Notes under the pieces: model-generated
Databases searched by the model: none
What the model was told of the DNA's origin: nothing
The model's input: the letters and a program-made list of their open reading frames with translations, nothing else
NCBI GenBank assembly: GCA_020002185.1
Contig: CM034537.1
Location: forward strand, 11,524,157-11,588,156
Direction: 5' to 3'
Origin: Paraescarpia echinospica
Taxonomy: Eukaryota; Annelida; Polychaeta; Sabellida; Siboglinidae
Length of the DNA: 64,000 nucleotides
Part shown: piece by piece, positions 27,901 through 42,900 of the stretch
How the letters are laid out: every line of letters starts with the position of its first letter
Position numbering within the stretch: the first letter of the stretch is position 1
Position numbers and translations under genes: made by a program

Positions 27901-30900
27901 CAGTTAGTACAGTCAAGACATTGAATACATTCAACACAATCGGCACAGGACAGTTAATTCAGTCAACATATTTAGTACAGTCAAGACATTGAATAAATTC
28001 AACACAATCAGCACAGGACAGTCAATACAGTCAACACAGTTAGTACAGTCAAGACATTGAATACATTCAACACAATCGGCACAGGACAGTTAATTCAGTC
28101 AACATATTTAGTACAGTCAAGACATTGAATACATTCAACACAAACAGCACAGGACAGTCAACACAGTTAGTACAGTCAAGACATTGAATACATTCAACAC
28201 AATCAGCACAGGACAGTCAATAATACATTCAACATAGTTAGTACAGTCAAGACATTGAATACATTCAACACAATCGGCACAGGAGTCAATACAGTCAACA
28301 CAGTTAGTACAGTCAAGACATTGAATACATTCAACACAATCAGTACAGGACAGTCAATACAGTCAACACAGTTAGTACAGTCAAGACATTGAATACATTC
28401 AACACAATCGGCACAGGACAGTTAATACAGTCAACATATTTAGTACAGTCAAGACATTGAATAAATTCAACACAATCAGCACAGGACAGTCAATACAGTC
28501 AAGAGATTGAATACATTCAACACAATCAGCACAGGACATTCAACACAGTTAGTACAGTCAAGACATTGAATACATTCAACACAATCGGCACAGGACAGTC
28601 AATACAGTCAACACAGTTACTACAGTCAAGACATTGAATACATTCAACACAATCGGCACAGGACAGTTAATTCAGTCAACATATTTAGGACAGTCAAGAC
28701 ATTGAATAAATTCAACACAATCAGCACAGTACAGTCAATACAGTCAACACAGTTAGTACAGTCAAGACATTGAATACATTCAACACAAACAGCACAGGAC
28801 AGTCAACACAGTTAGTACAGTCAAGACATTGAATACATTCAACACAATCAGCACATGACAGTTAATAATACATTCAACATAGTTAGTACAGTCAATACAT
28901 TGAATACATTCAACACAATCGGCACAGGAGTCAATACAGTCAACACAGTTAGTACAGTCAAGACATTGAATACATTCAACACAATCGGCGCAGGACAATC
29001 AATACAAGTACAGTCAAGACATTGAATACATTCAACACAATCGGCACAGTACAGTCAATACAGTTAACACAGTTAGTACAGTCAAGACATTTAATACATT
29101 CAAGACAATCGGCACAGGACAGTCAATACCGTCAACACAGTTAGTACAGTCAAGACATTGAATACATTCAACACAAACAGCACAGGACAGTCAACACAGT
29201 TAGTACAGTCAAGACATTGAATACATTCAACACAATCAGCACAGGACAGTTAATAATACATTCAACATAGTTAGTACAGTCAATACATTGAATACATTCA
29301 ACACAATCGGCACAGGAGTCAATACAGTCAACACAGTTAGTACAGTCAAGACATTGAATACATTCAACACAATCGGCGCAGGACAATCAATACAAGTACA
29401 GTCAAGACATTGAATACATTCAACACAATCGGCACAGTACAGTCAATACAGTCAACACAGTTAGTACAGTCAAGACATTGAATACATTCAAGACAATCGG
29501 CACAGGACAGTCAATACCGTCAACACAGTTAGTACAGTCAAGACATTGAATACATTCAACACAATCAGCACAGGACAGTCAATAATACATTCAACATAGT
29601 TAGTACAGTCAATACATTGAATACATTCAACACAATCGGCACAGGAGTCAATACAGTCAACACAGTTAGTACAGTCAAGACATTGAATACATTCAACACA
29701 ATCGGCGCAGGACAATCAATACAAGTACAGTCAAGACATTGAATACATTCAACACAATCGGCACAGTACAGTCAATACAGTCAACACAGTTAGTACAGTC
29801 AAGACATTGAATACATTCAAGACAATCGGCGCAGGACAATCAATACAAGTACAGTCAAGACATTGAATACATTCAACACAATCGGCACAGTACAGTCAAT
29901 ACAGTCAACACAGTTAGTACAGTCAAGACATTGAATACATTCAAGACAATCGGCACAGGACAGTCAATACCGTCAACACAGTTAGTACAGTCAAGACATT
30001 GAATACATTCAACACAATCGGCACAGGACAGTTAATTCAGTCAACATATTTAGTACAGTCAAGACATTGAATGAATTCAACACAATCAGCACAGAACAGT
30101 CAATACAGTCAACACAGTTAGTACAGTCAAGACATTGAATACATTCAACACAATCAGCACAGGACAGTCAAAACAGTTAGTACAGTCAAGACATTGAATA
30201 CATTCAACACAATCGGCACAGGACAGTCAATACAGTCAAGACATTGAATACATTCAACACAATCAGTACAGGACAGTCAATACAGTCAACACAGTTAGTA
30301 CAGTCAAGACATTGAATACATTCAACACAATCAGCACAGGACAGTCAATACAGTCAACACAGTTAGTACAGTCAAGATATTGAATACAATCAACACAATC
30401 AGTACAGGACAGTCAACACAGTTAGTACAGTCAAGATATTGAATACATTCAACACAATCAGCACAGGACAGTCAACACAGTCAACACAGTCAAGATATTG
30501 AATACATTCAACACAATCAGTACAGGACAGTCAACACAGTTAGTACAGTCAATATATTGAATACATTCAACACAATCAGCACAGGACAGTCAATACAGTC
30601 AACACAGTTAGTACAGTCAAGACATTGAATACATTCAACACAATCAGCACAGGACAGTCAATACAGTCAAAACAGTTAGTACAGTCAAGATATTGAATAC
30701 ATTCAACACAATCAGTACAGGACAGTCAACACAGTTAGTACAGTCAAGACATTGAATACATTCAACACAATCAGCACAGGACAGTCAATACAGTTAGTAC
30801 AGTCAAGATATTGAATACATTCAACACAATCAGTACAGGACAGTCAACACAGTTAGTACAGTCAAGACATTAAACACAATCAGCACAGGACAGTCAACAC

Positions 30901-33900
30901 AGTCAACACGGTTAGTACAGTCAAGACATTGAATACATTCAACACAATCAGTACAGGACAGTCAATACAGTCAACACAGTTGGTACAGTCAAGACATTGA
31001 ATACATTCAACACAATCAGTACAGGACAGTAAATACAGTCAACACAGTTAGTACAGTCAAGACATTGAATACATTCAACACAATCAGTACAGGACAGTAA
31101 ATACAGTCAACACAGTTAGTACAGTCAAGACATTGAATACATTCAACACATTCGGCACAGGACAGTCAATACAGTCAACACAGTTAGTACAGTCAAGACA
31201 TTGAATACATTCAACACAATCAGTACAGGACAGTAAATACAGTCAACACAGTTAGTACAGTCAAGACATTGAATACATTCAACACATTCGGCACAGGACA
31301 GTCAATACAGTCAACACAGTTAGTACAGTCAAGACATTGAATACATTCAACACAATCAGTACAGGACAGTCACTGCATTTAATATATTGAGCACAGTCAA
31401 CACAAATAGTATGTTCAAACACAACGAAAAGAGACTACACATTCAAGACAGTCAGTACAGTCAACACAGTCAGCACAGACCATACAGTCAACATTATCAG
31501 CACAGACCATACAGTCAACATTATCAGCACAGACCATACAGTCAACATTATCAGCACAGACCATACAGTCAACATTATCAGCACAGACCATACAGTCAAC
31601 ATCATCAGCACAGACCATACAGTCAACATTATCAGCACAGACCATACAGTCAACATTATCAGCACAGACCATACAGTCAACATTATCAGCACAGACCATA
31701 CAGTCAACATTATCAGCACAGACCATACAGTCAACATTATCAGCACAGACCATACAGTCAACATCATCAGCACAGACCATACAGTCAACATCATCAGCAC
31801 AGACCATACAGTCAACATCATCAGCACAGACCATACAGTCAACATTATCAGCACAGACCATACAGTCAACATTATCAGCACAGACCATACAGTCAACATT
31901 ATCAGCACAGACCATACAGTCAACATTATCAGCACAGACCATACAGTCAACATTATCAGCACAGACCATACAGTCAACATTATCAGCACAGACCATACAG
32001 TCAACATTATCAGCACAGACCATACAGTCAACATTATCAGCACAGACCATACAGTCAACATTATCAGCACAGACCATACAGTCAACATTATCAGCACAGT
32101 CTACACAATTAAGAACAAATAAAGAAATCTGCTGAAACGTTAGCTGCATTAAGCAACCTGAATTAAACATCTTCATAACTCTTGTACTCATTTGTATTTA
32201 CAAAGCTCAACAGATACATGCAAATGCTAACACCTCTTCACTGTCAAATACATGGCACGCGAGGAAAGTCAATAACTTCAGAAATACATTTTGGACAACT
32301 CATAAAATAAAACAACACAGATTCGAGATGAAACACTTCAAAAATTAAATCAATTGTCATCCAAAATGAACCCTTTCTGTATATTTAAACTGGTGTTATG
32401 CACATTTGAGAGTAGTTGATTGTTGTTACCTGTCTGTTGAAGTAGAGGAATCCCTTGGGGCAGTTGACATTGTGGAAGGGTGTCATGCAAGTAATCACCC
32501 CATCGATGGCCATGGGGTGGATACGTAGGACACCCCGTGATGTCATGAAGAGCCAGTGGGGGTACGGTCCACATATGAACACCTGCAGCACAAAAAAGAG
32601 CTGGTGATTTTCACAAACAGGTGAGGAGCTCTCAATAATTATACTGACCTATTTCTTCATTAATACATCTGGATTTGAGGAGCTCCTAGTGAAACAATGT
32701 AATTAAATAAACTAATCTAATAAACTATCAACTAGCACAAAATAAAACAATTTCCATGTACAGACTGTTGTTTAAAAGGGAAAACAGATGTGGAACTGTC
32801 TGCGTGTACATTCTTGTCACTATCATTCAACTGTAGAGAAGTTATTGACCGTGCTTAACTCACCCCTGAATATCCACAGATGTCATTGAAGGGTCGCAGC
32901 CAGTTGATGTAGTCGACCTTCTCTGCGCCCGTTTCTCCGAGTGGATCTGCCGCCTTCTTCTTCGTTGACCGTCGCTCCTTCAGTATAAGGCCGTGCTCAA
33001 GCTTCTTGAAGCGCAGCTTCAGACGTTTGTCAGTCGGCGACGCACAGTAGGGGAAGGCTTCGTAGATGAGCAGTTCATCATCCAGTCGCGCCTGCGAACC
33101 ACAGGACCATGGACGTGTACTCTACTCCGACATGTTCACATAGGCTGCTACTCTACTCCGACATGTTCACATAGGCTGCTACTCTACTCCGACATGTTCA
33201 CATAGGCTGCTACTCTACTCCGACATGTTCACATAGGCTGCTACTCTACTCTGACATGTACACATAGGCTGCTACTCTACTCCGACATGTTCACATAGGC
33301 TGCTACTCTACTCCGACATGTTCACATAGGCTGCTACTCTACTCCGACATGTTCACATAGGCTGCTACTCTACTCTGACATGTACACATAGGCTACTACT
33401 CTACTCCGACATGTTCACATAGGCTGATACTCTACTCTGACATGTTCACATAGGCTACTATTCTACTCTGACATGTACACATAGGCTACTACTCTATTCT
33501 GACATGTTCACATAGGCTGCTACTCTACTCTGACATGTTCACATAGGCTGCTACTCTACTCTGACATGTACACATAGGCTACTACTCTACTCTGACATGT
33601 ACACATAGGCTACTACTCTACTCCGACATGTTCACATAGGCTGCTACTCTACTCTGACATGTACACATAGGCTAATACTCTACACTGACATGTACACATA
33701 GGCTACTACTCTAAACTGACATGTACACATAGGCTACTACTCTACTCTGACATGTTCACATAGGCTGCTACTCTACTCCGTCATGTTCACATAGGCTGCT
33801 ACTCTACTCTGATATGTACACATAGGCTAATACTCTACACTGACATGTACACATAGGCTACTACTCTACTCTGACATGTTCACATAGGCTGCTACTATAC

Positions 33901-36900
33901 TCCGACATATTCACATAGGCTGCTACTCTACTCTGATATGTACACATAGGCTGCTACTCTATTCCGACATGTTCACATAGGCTGCTACTCTACTCTGACA
34001 TGTACACATAGGCTAATACTCTACACTGACATGTACACATAGGCTACTACTCTACTCTGACATGTTCACATAGGCTGCTACTCTACTCTGACATGTTCAC
34101 ATAGGCCGCTACTCTACTCCGACATGTTCACATAGGCTGCTACTCTACTCTGACATGTACACATAGGCTACTACTCTACTATGACATGTTCACATAGGCT
34201 GCTACTCTACTCCGACATGTTCACATAGGCTGCTACTCTACTCTGAAATGTACACATAGGCTAATACTCTACACTGACATGTACACATAGGCTACTACTC
34301 TACACTGACATGTACACATATGCTACTACTCTACTCTGATATGTACACATCAGGCTACAAGTCTCTGCAACTCTTCAGATTATCTTACTTCCTCATCTTT
34401 TAATTAAACATTGTAACATGGCTGTACCAACCTTCAAACAATGCCGGACAACAAGAAACTGACACAAGACATATTATAAGAGAAGTATTGTCACTATGAG
34501 GTGACAAAAGCCTCACCATGAGGTGTGGTCGACATCTCCTGTTGCCGAGGCCAACGAGAAGCAGCTCTCTCACTGACGCCATCTGTTGGAGTGGTGCAGA
34601 CGTCTTTTCGCTGCTGCCAGATCTTGAAAAGAGAGAAAAATAATAAACTATCCAAATTAGATACCATAAACATAACTGGAGCTGTCTTGCACTCTCCTAT
34701 GTACACTCGTCAGACCACAACTGGTACAAAGTGATCACGTAGGTGAGAACTGAACACACAACTATCATTTATAAAAAAAACTGTTAATGCAAGAAAAACA
34801 ATTCACATATTCCTATAAGGTGCTAAGAAAAAAGATTAATTTTATTAAAACAGAATATTCTTTAAATGTCAGGTTTTATCATGGGTGGTTACAAATTTGC
34901 TTACATACTGACATGTTTTTTCGATACAAATTAATTTGGTTTCAAATTGCCATAAACTAATTTTAATGTTTGCAAGAAAAATACAAACATGAGTCACAGC
35001 CCCATATGCAAAATGCCAGACATGACCCCTTAGGCAGCATGCCACTATGCACTTACCCTGTGTCCAGCGTCTGGACACTGTCCACTAGAACCTTGTGGCC
35101 CACAGGGAAGTTCTTGACTAGAAAACAAAGCTGGAATTCCTGCTCCACGACGTTGTACATCTGAAACATCAACACGACTGTCACAAGTGACATCATTAGG
35201 GACTGTCACAAATTATGTACTTAGTGACCGTAACAATCGATGTACCTAGTAACCGTCACAAGCGACATACTTGGTCATTGTCACAAGCAATGTGCCTAGC
35301 ACGCATTACAAATAAAGAACCTAGTGATTGTTACAAGTGATGTACCTAATGACTGTCACAAGTGATGTACCTAGCGACCGTCACAAGCGATGTACCTAGA
35401 GACTGTCACAAGTGATGGTGTACCTAAGGACTGTCACAAGTGATGTACCTAGCGACCGTCACAAGCGATGTACCTAGAGACCGTCACAAGTGGTGGTGTA
35501 CCTAAGGACTGTCACAAGTGATGTACCTAGCGACGTTCGCAAGTGATGTACCTAGCGACTGTCACAAGTGGTGTACCTAGTGATTGTCACAAGTGATGTA
35601 CCTAGTGATTGTCACATGTGATGTACATCACGACTGTCACATGCGATGTACCTAGCGACTGTCACAAGTGATGTACCTAGTGATTGTCACAAGCGATGTA
35701 CCTAGAGACCGTCACAAGTGGTGGTGTACCTAAGGACTGTCACAAGTGATGTACCTAGCAACTGTCACAAGTGATGTACCTAGTGATTGTCACATGTGAT
35801 GTACCTCACGACTGTCACATGTGATGTACCTCACGACTGTCACATGCGATGTACCTAGCGACTGTCACAAGTGACATACCTAGTGATCGTCACACGTGGT
35901 GCGATGTACCTAGCGACCATCACAAGCAATGTACCTAGCGATCATCACAAGCGATGTACCTAGCGACCGTCACAACTAATGTATCTAACGTCTGTCACAA
36001 ATGACATACCTAACGATCGTCACAAGTGGTGTACCTAGCGACTGTCACAAGTGGTGTACCAAGTGACTGTCACAAGTGGTGTACCAAGTGACTGTCACAA
36101 GTGGTGTACCCAGCGACCGTCACAAGCAATGTACCTAGCGATCATCACAAGCGATGTACCTAGCGACCGTCACAACTATTGTATCTAACGTCTGTCACAA
36201 ATGACATACCTAACGATCGTCACAAGTGGTGTACCAAGCGACTGTCACAAGTGGTGTACCTAGTGACTGTCACAAGTGGTGTACCAAGTGACTGTCACAA
36301 GTGGTGTACCAAGTGACTGTCACAAGTGGTGTACCAAGTGACTGTCACAAGTGGTGTACCTAGTGACTGTCACAAGTGGTGTACCAAGTGACTGTCACAA
36401 GTGGTGTACCAAGTGACTGTCACAAGTGGTGTACCTAGCGACTGTCACAAGTGGTGTACCAAGTGACTGTCACAAGTGGTGTACCAAGTGACTGTCACAA
36501 GTGGTGTACCAAGTGACTGTCACAAGTGGTGTACCTAGCGACTGTCACAAGTGGTGTACCAAGTGACTGTCACAAGTGGTGTACCAAGTGACTGTCACAA
36601 GTGGTGTACCTAGCGACCGTCACAAGCAATGTACCTAGCAATCATCACAAGCGATGTACCTAGCGACACAAGTGGTGTACCAAGTGACTGTCACAAGTGG
36701 TGTATCTGTCACAAACAAGTGACTGTCAAGTGGTGTACCAAGTGACTGTCACAAGTGGTGTACCAAGTGACTGTCACAAGTGGTGTATCGTCACAAGTGG
36801 TGTACCTAGCGACTGTCACAAGTGGTGTACCAAGTGACTGTCACAAGTGTGTGTACACAAGCGACTGTCACAACTGTGGTGTACCACAGTGACCGTCACA

Positions 36901-39900
36901 AGCAAGTCACAAGCGATGTACCTAGCGACCGTACCTAAGTGACTGTCACAAGTGGTGTACCAAGTGACTGTCACAAGTGGTGTACCTAGCGACTGTCACA
37001 AGTGGTGTACCAAGTGACTGTCACAAGTGGTGTACCAAGTGACTGTCACAAGTGGTGTACCTAGCGACTGTCACAAGTGGTGTACCAAGTGACTGTCACA
37101 AGTGGTGTACCTAGCGACTGTCACAAGTGGTGTACCAAGTGACTGTCACAAGTGGTGTACCAAGTGACTGTCACAAGTGGTGTACCTAGCGACTGTCACA
37201 AGTGGTGTACCAAGTGACTGTCACAAGTGGTGTACCAAGTGACTGTCACAAGTGGTGTACCTAGCGACCGTCACAAGTAATGTACCTAGCGACCGTCACA
37301 ATTAATGTACCTAGCGACCGCCACATACGATGTACATAGTGACTGTCACAAGTAATGTATTTGGCAACCGCCACAACCGATGTAACTAGTGACTGTCACA
37401 ACTGATGTACTTAGCAACCGTCACAACCGATATACCTAGCGACCGTCACAAGTGAAGTACCTAGTGACTGTCACAAGTGATGTACCTAATGACCGTCACA
37501 AGTCATGTACCTAGCGACCGTCACAAGTGATATACCTAGCAACCACCACAAGCAAAGAACCTAGCAACTGTCACAAATGACATATCTAGGGACTGTCAGT
37601 TTAACAGGAGTCTATCAAACAATAGCAGGCACTACCACATGAAATGTCTATAAAAAATTAGAGAAAACGTTACTGAAGAGTTTTTTGAAAAAATCAGCCA
37701 CACAGAACTAATTATACTTATTGTTAAGATGTTTAACCTAGTTCTATTATCTGACATTGTGCCAACAGATTGGTGTATTGGGATCATTAAGCCTATATAA
37801 TTATTATATAAATATAGCAGCAGACACTGGGACAGTGTGACTGCTGCCAGGCTAAATGGATGCAATGGTGCTTTGAAGTTAGTTCTTCTGCCAACTATCC
37901 TTTTCACACAAGCCTATAGGTTTAGTAGCTGCCAGCACACTACAGAGCCTAAACTACCATGCAGGTGTGAAAAACGTGCTGATGTATTTGAACTTGACCC
38001 ACTAATTAACTGTCCACCAAGCAGTAGCAGAACAGTTTATAATAATAATAATCCACAAGTTAAGTTGCAGTGATCTTCCTTTTATCATTCATGTGATGTT
38101 TATTGTGAGCAGGGTGGACAAATGGTTATCATACGTAGACAGGTACAGAAAGAAAATGACGCTTTCTATAAAAAGAACACGTTTGCCTATCAATTGCATG
38201 TATTTCCTATTGTTGCCGTTTCTGCCAGGCAGAAACAGTTTCTGCCTGGCATAAATCAAACAACCCTGTAGGTATTTATTAATCAAATGTTTTTTTGGTG
38301 AATCATAGTTACAGATCATTAAGGGTTATGATGGAAGTAAAATGTTGACATGTTTACTGTTCACTTATTGCACCACGTCTTGCATTTAGAGGACTAATTA
38401 TAATAGAAAATAAAATGTTGTGGCACATATTTTTAAATACATGCATTGATGAGAAACCGGGAATTACTTTTCTGTGGCCTAAGAATAACTAATTTCAATT
38501 AACTTTCTGCTTATATAAAACAACTGCATAAACATATATATCCATACAAGACACAGACTCCGCATGTGACAGATGTTTTGGGAAGGGGAATAGTGTTCTG
38601 TTTCTGGTACAAGGTACTGTGTTTGTTGACCCAAGCCTCTGCCAGTGACCAATTACAGATTAGTCACACTTTCAACAAGCAGCCACAGTGATCCAAGCCT
38701 CTGCCAGTGACCAATTACAGATTAGTTACACTTTCACCAGCCAGGCACAGTGAGGTGTGACAGATGTTGTGGGAAAAGGGATTAGTTGAACAAAAGGACT
38801 GGAAGCATGATAGATCTCCTGCTACAGTAGACCATTTAGTTAGCAAATTTAGCATTTTAGGGAACCTTTGGAGCCCTTAGAATGATTAAATCAAATACAG
38901 ATTTCTTGTGTACAGTTACACTACCACGTGAAACGTATATGAAAAATTAGAGAAAAAGTTGCTGAACAGTTTTTGAAAAAAATAGGCAAAATGTTACATT
39001 TTCACCAGTTTTGGGGTCCTTGGAGGCCCTACGGAGCCCTTAGAATGATTCAATCAAATACAGATTTCTCGTGCATAGTGGCAGTGCCCTAAGATGTCTA
39101 TGCAAAATTAGAGAAAAAGTTGCTGAACGGTTTGAGATACGGCAGCTAACGGCGGACGGCAGACGGAGGACGCAGAGTGATGGCAATATTCCCTTGGACC
39201 TTCGGCCAAAGGACTAAAAACTGCAAATTGTATAAAGACCAACACAGTGGTGACTTGTTGAAGAAGGGAGATAAGACATACCTCCAGAAGTCCATTTTCA
39301 TGGATAAACGCAGCCCAGAACGTTGGTGTCACTTCTTCAACCTTCACACCACTGAACAACAAACAACATGTGAATTAGACAACTTACACAGACTATAGTA
39401 AATTATCAATGGTAACAACATATTAAATTACAAATACCTAGGTAGTATTAAAATCATACAAGTCCAAAATCAGGGTGGCCAGTGATCTGGTCAAACTTTT
39501 TAGGCTGACTTTCGCTGACATTTTTAGTGAATTCAGCAGACTTTTGTGGCCTTTTAGGCTGACTTTTCCTATTTTGAAATGACACTTTTTTAATATCTAG
39601 TGACATTTATGACATTCATATAGCCATTTCAGATGTTCTAGGTGCGGCCTCCTCCCCAGCCACCCTTTACATGCTTCTTATTTCATTCCTTCCTTTAAAG
39701 GCCATATCCTGGGATAAAATGTGCTGTGTTCCATAATAACAAATGATGTATGCACTTTCAGATGATGCTATTGAAAATATGTTTATGAATCGAAAAGCGC
39801 ACAAAATAAAAAGAACCTCTAAATTTGCCATCTTACAGAAACTGCCAAGTGACAGCGGCGTGAGACTATGTGACATCACTTGTGGAAAACAGCCGCCAGC

Positions 39901-42900
39901 CTGGATCGCCCTGACTGGTTGGCAGCTGCTCCATGAGCAACCCGTCTCGTGAAACAGCTCATAAAAAGGGTGCCGGTGGGTTGAGAGCGGTGTCTCTTCT
40001 GTTACCGAGACCGATGCATACGATGATCAAATATATTTTTGTGACAGTGATGATGACATTTGAGAGATTAATGTTGTTTCTGCTGATGTTAGATTGCCTG
40101 GTGTCGGTGCGGTGCTACGTATACAGGCCGTGGCATGAACCTGTCGAGAGAATCCGGCAACCGACGGCTGGCTGTTGAGTTAGTTGTGGTGAAATGGCCA
40201 GTTGTGGTACTCGTTCGCATCTTGACGCTTCTTTTGAGTCATTTTAAGGACTGTTGATTTATTGACATCTGACATCTTCCACCTCATAAGATATATTTAT
40301 TAGCAGGTCTGAACCACAAGTGATGTTATTTGCCATAGGTGTAGCATGGATGGCGTCCTTTACACACAAAATGTTCAAATTTCTGCCGACAAATTGGGTC
40401 TTTGGGGAAGATGTGCACCGAATTTCCAGTCAAACCCTGAATTGCTACTGTTTCCCACAACACGTATCTTCATCAATTATACATGTTAATGATAAAAATA
40501 GGTTAAATATAATTATATTGAAATAACATTTAGCCACGTAGACCATGTAACCGGTTCCACAAGTGACATCGCCTTTGGACGTTTCCGGAAACCAGACATT
40601 TCCAGGTTTGCACTGTGACCGGTCACTTTTTAAGACCAATTTATCAATGTTTTGGCAAATATGTGGTTTCGGATTTGTGATAACATTGAATAACACACAT
40701 GTACAAGAATATTCACATTGTTCTCTGGAAAAAACATTTTGTAGACCTGCCTACCCCGAAAACTTCCTGTCAGTAATCCATCTTCCCATTTACACTGATT
40801 TTTAGGAATATAGGCCTGCTGTCAGTAATAGTTCAGAACCATGTCAGATATTGTCAAGAAAAGAACACCACTGTCAGTAATACTTTAATACTGTGACTAT
40901 GACGATAGTTGCACCCAAAACATAATTGTCTCTAATAAACTATGAGGTGTTTAGAAGCGTTCAGTTAACAAGGTAAGGTAGATGTTCATAACCAGCATTG
41001 GTGGAAATCAAACGTGAACAAGCGTAACTGTAATGCAAATGCGTCTATACACATTGTAATTCTGATTTTATGTAAATTTAAAAAAACAGCATACTGACTA
41101 CAAAAACATGACAAATTATAACAATACATCACGTCATTGTCTATTTGTGGTGTCATTAGGATTAATGTTAGTAGCCGGTATACCTAGGGCCAGGCTATAG
41201 ACTACACAGTGTAGTAGCTTGACTAGATCAAAGTCAAACACAAACACAAAGTCGTGCCGTTACCATTACTCATTACGATACGCTAGTCGTCGACATCGTC
41301 TAGTCTACTAAGTCTCAACTCTAGTATATATAAGCATATCCCTGTAAATGATAGACTAAACTCAATAAATACACTAACTTAGTCTTAGTACAGTCAGTTG
41401 GCCTGACACTACAAGTACAGCATCCACTACTCTGTCACTAGTACTAGTCTAACGACGTAGTCAGTACCTACAATTATCCCGGCCACCATGTGAAATAGGA
41501 AAATAAATTTCGCGTATACGGCAGTATGTAAAGTCAACCCCCTTCTTTAAACTTGACAATTTGGGCCATGTCTGCGTGCATGCTGTTATAAACGTTTGCA
41601 CCACACGTTTCTTCTTGGCTGGTTGTGGTTTCGTTTCGATTCACGCCATCATTTCGTGCCGCGTGAGTCGTGACTTCGTTTTGTGTGAGCGCCATGAGCG
41701 CGGAAATGCGAATTTGTCGTAATGCTGTTTCCTATTGGTCAGATTACGACCAGAAGCAGCGAATGAAAAACCATGTCACAACAAGCAGCATATATATGCT
41801 GCCACCTGTTGAATGAAGATAAGCTAAATTTGAGGAGCACGGAAGTGATTGATGATCATTGTGACAACGAAAGAATCCATAATATTTTCATCCCTCGCCG
41901 TAATACCGTAATTTGAGGTGTATTTCCGGAATGATTCTGGACAATCCAGAATGGTAGGCAGGTCTGCTATTTTACCCCTCTTGCCAATAATTTACTGCTC
42001 CCTGATGACTCTGGAGGCCAGGGACGTCACAACCTAAGAGACTCCATTTTTTTACGAATTTTGAAAACGACTTGATCGCCTGAGGAATTGTGGTAACAGT
42101 TCACTTGGAAAACATCTTAGAAACAAACTTGTCTCCCATAGCCATCGTCAAAGAAAGCTGGATTACCCAGATCAGCATTTCATCTGACACTACGTGACAA
42201 CTGAATAAAATTTCGGCTGACTTTCAGCTGACTCATAGCATTTTAGGCTGACTTTGCTGACAAATTTGTTGGCCGACTTTCGCTGACCACTGGTCACCCT
42301 GAAAATATAGTTTCAATACTGATATAATACTTTATAGGGTACCACTATATTTCTAGTTGTTTCCAGTGCTCGGCAACGATCTATTAACTGACTAGTCTGT
42401 ATTATTGTGGTTATAATGTAATGGTCTTATAAGGTCTCATTCAACTAATCAGCCATATATATATATATATATAAATATATAATATATAGCCAGGTATTTA
42501 ATTTATACAGCTGGATAAACTGTTCCTTCTGATGTGGAAAATGAGAGCATTGTAAATGTATTAGTCAGAAAGAAGCGACAGAACATTTATATCTTCTCTC
42601 ACCTTTCACTTGACTCGTTCCCTTTCTCCTGTTCGTGTTTCTTCGACATACTTGACATGCCCGAATCGCCATACAACAATTCATCTTCATCATCCACTGA
42701 ACTGTAGACAGTACAAGATGTCACACGTTTAGACAATTCGGCAAACTATCTCTAACATTTATGTCATGACATAGATAGACTGAGATGTCACATGCTTGGA
42801 CAATCAGGTAAACTATATCTAGCATTGTACGTTATAATAAAGGTAAGTTCTTATGTAGCACAGTACCCAGTCTTCTGGACTGCTCAAAATGCTTTACACT

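Larger units (their letters stand above)
20978..37600. repeat. Right copy of the ~17-kb duplicated block
   Basis: Partner of 1-16381. This copy is continuous with the unique exons on both sides (14 to the right, 20-22 to the left), so it is taken as the primary gene copy. Confidence 0.9.

Noticed and set aside
39743..40805. Small ORFs in the CAGGGTG element as transposase pieces
   Set aside because: No catalytic motif or recognised domain could be seen in any frame.
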